Assembly (NCBI RefSeq): GCF_030056735.1
Contig: NZ_JASHKN010000009.1
Coordinates: 62,001-126,000 of the forward strand
Source of the DNA: Rhodococcus sp. IEGM 1409
GTDB taxonomy: Bacteria; Actinomycetota; Actinomycetes; Mycobacteriales; Mycobacteriaceae
DNA: 64,000 nt
Direction of reading: 5' to 3'
Below, in pieces: positions 63,588-64,000 of the stretch (position 1 is its first letter; each line of letters opens with the position of its first letter). The notes beneath the pieces were generated by a model. The model was given only the letters and a program-made list of their open reading frames with translations, was not told the origin of the DNA and did no database searches. Position numbers and translations under genes: made by a program.

Positions 63588-64000
63588 TCAGCCGTGCACC
63601 AGACGTGACACCAACTCGGTACGTGAATGCACGCTCGACTTTCGATACACGTGTTGCAGGTGACTCTTCACGGTCGGGACGCTGATGAACAGCGCACGGG
63701 AGATGTCGATATTGCTTGCACCCTGTGCCAGCAGTTCGACGACGTCGCGCTCCCGAGCAGATAGTTTCCAATGTTCTTGCAATGCAGAAGCATTCGGCGC
63801 ACTGGGCATTTGGGCCAGCATGCAGTAGGACTGTTCGACGAATCCGTGGGACTTCTGCAGAAATTGGATCTCTTCCCTCGAGAAGTCACCGTCACGAGCA
63901 CTTCGGAGCAGGGAAACCCCGGCCACGATACGTCCGGCATGACGTAGATACAGTTCAGCCTCGTATCGATACCCCATCGGGCGAAAGAAGCCTGCGTAAT
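63588..64000 (-). CDS. LuxR-family regulator, C-terminal part (runs off the right edge)
   Basis: The last about 137 residues of a LuxR-type regulator. A GAF-like or other sensor segment (RHAGRIVAGVSLLRSARDGD) precedes a LuxR HTH (LSARERDVVELLAQGASNID; ISVPTVKSHLQHVYRKSSVH). The frame stays open through the last base (codons reading YAGFFRP before the ATG at 63977), so the start lies outside the window. Its target is not visible. Confidence 0.85.
   Translation of the reverse strand, partial: YAGFFRPMGYRYEAELYLRHAGRIVAGVSLLRSARDGDFSREEIQFLQKSHGFVEQSYCMLAQMPSAPNASALQEHWKLSARERDVVELLAQGASNIDISRALFISVPTVKSHLQHVYRKSSVHSRTELVSRLVHG

Overview
The window is 64 kb of high-GC, gene-dense chromosome that reads as a mycolic-acid actinobacterium, most likely Rhodococcus (R. 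erythropolis/qingshengii-like). This rests on an FprB-type ferredoxin reductase, a CmtR-type metal sensor, IdeR/DtxR-like boxes, many GTG starts, abundant TetR and short-chain dehydrogenase genes, and many ATGA stop-start overlaps. The species assignment is inference. No rRNA, tRNA, CRISPR array, insertion sequence or prophage was seen. No gene-free stretch exceeds 300 bases; the longest is about 258 bases (15144-15401), where I see nothing definite.

Left part (1-19 kb): the 3' part of fprB; a DUF35/thiolase-like pair; a secreted hydrolase divergent from an AraC regulator; an ankyrin lipoprotein; and a three-gene dehydrogenase operon (epimerase, DapB-fold dehydrogenase, SDR) divergent from a TetR gene across two identical 17-bp palindromes. 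These are followed by a cupin, a MalT/LuxR-like ATPase regulator, a YihY-type membrane protein, two gene remnants (GAP-like N-terminus joined to a SulP C-terminus) beside an intact GAP gene, a CmtR-like sensor coupled to a cation-efflux protein, and an acyl-ACP thioesterase.

Middle part (19-34 kb): a ribbon-helix-helix regulator with a 25-bp operator heads an operon for a DUF4097 protein and a DrrAB-like ABC exporter. Then come a ComB-like phosphatase with a transglutaminase-like protein, a siderophore-binding lipoprotein next to an MFS transporter, a Tat-exported nuclease/phosphatase, several hydrolases with TetR regulators and operators, two adjacent genes of unknown function, a 3-hydroxyacyl-CoA dehydrogenase and a secreted ParB-like protein.

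Iron region (34.5-50.6 kb): an unusually long GltB-like glutamate synthase (1,822 aa), a CysJ-like diflavin reductase and a HemS-like protein lie in a row behind an IdeR-like box and a leader with riboswitch-like folding potential. Next are a heterodimeric exporter-fold ABC transporter, a hexapeptide acetyltransferase, a siderophore-binding lipoprotein, a siderophore-interacting flavoreductase and a regulator made of two fused cupin-AraC modules. A second good iron box lies between the last two. No gltD is present. The gltB-like/diflavin/hemS-like set is my main candidate for an undescribed system.

Right part (50.6-64 kb): a TetR gene divergent from a six-gene catabolic operon (flavin monooxygenase, serine esterase, zinc alcohol dehydrogenase, acyl-CoA ligase, D-aminoacylase-like amidohydrolase, SDR) that looks like a ketone-to-ester-to-acid route. 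A convergent pair follows (AhpD-like protein and a second DapB-fold dehydrogenase). Last is an NrtR-like regulator divergent from a three-domain ADP-ribose enzyme (ADP-ribosylglycohydrolase, CX5R phosphatase-like domain, macro domain) with an internal Shine-Dalgarno and ATG exactly at the macro domain. A LuxR-type regulator runs off the right edge.
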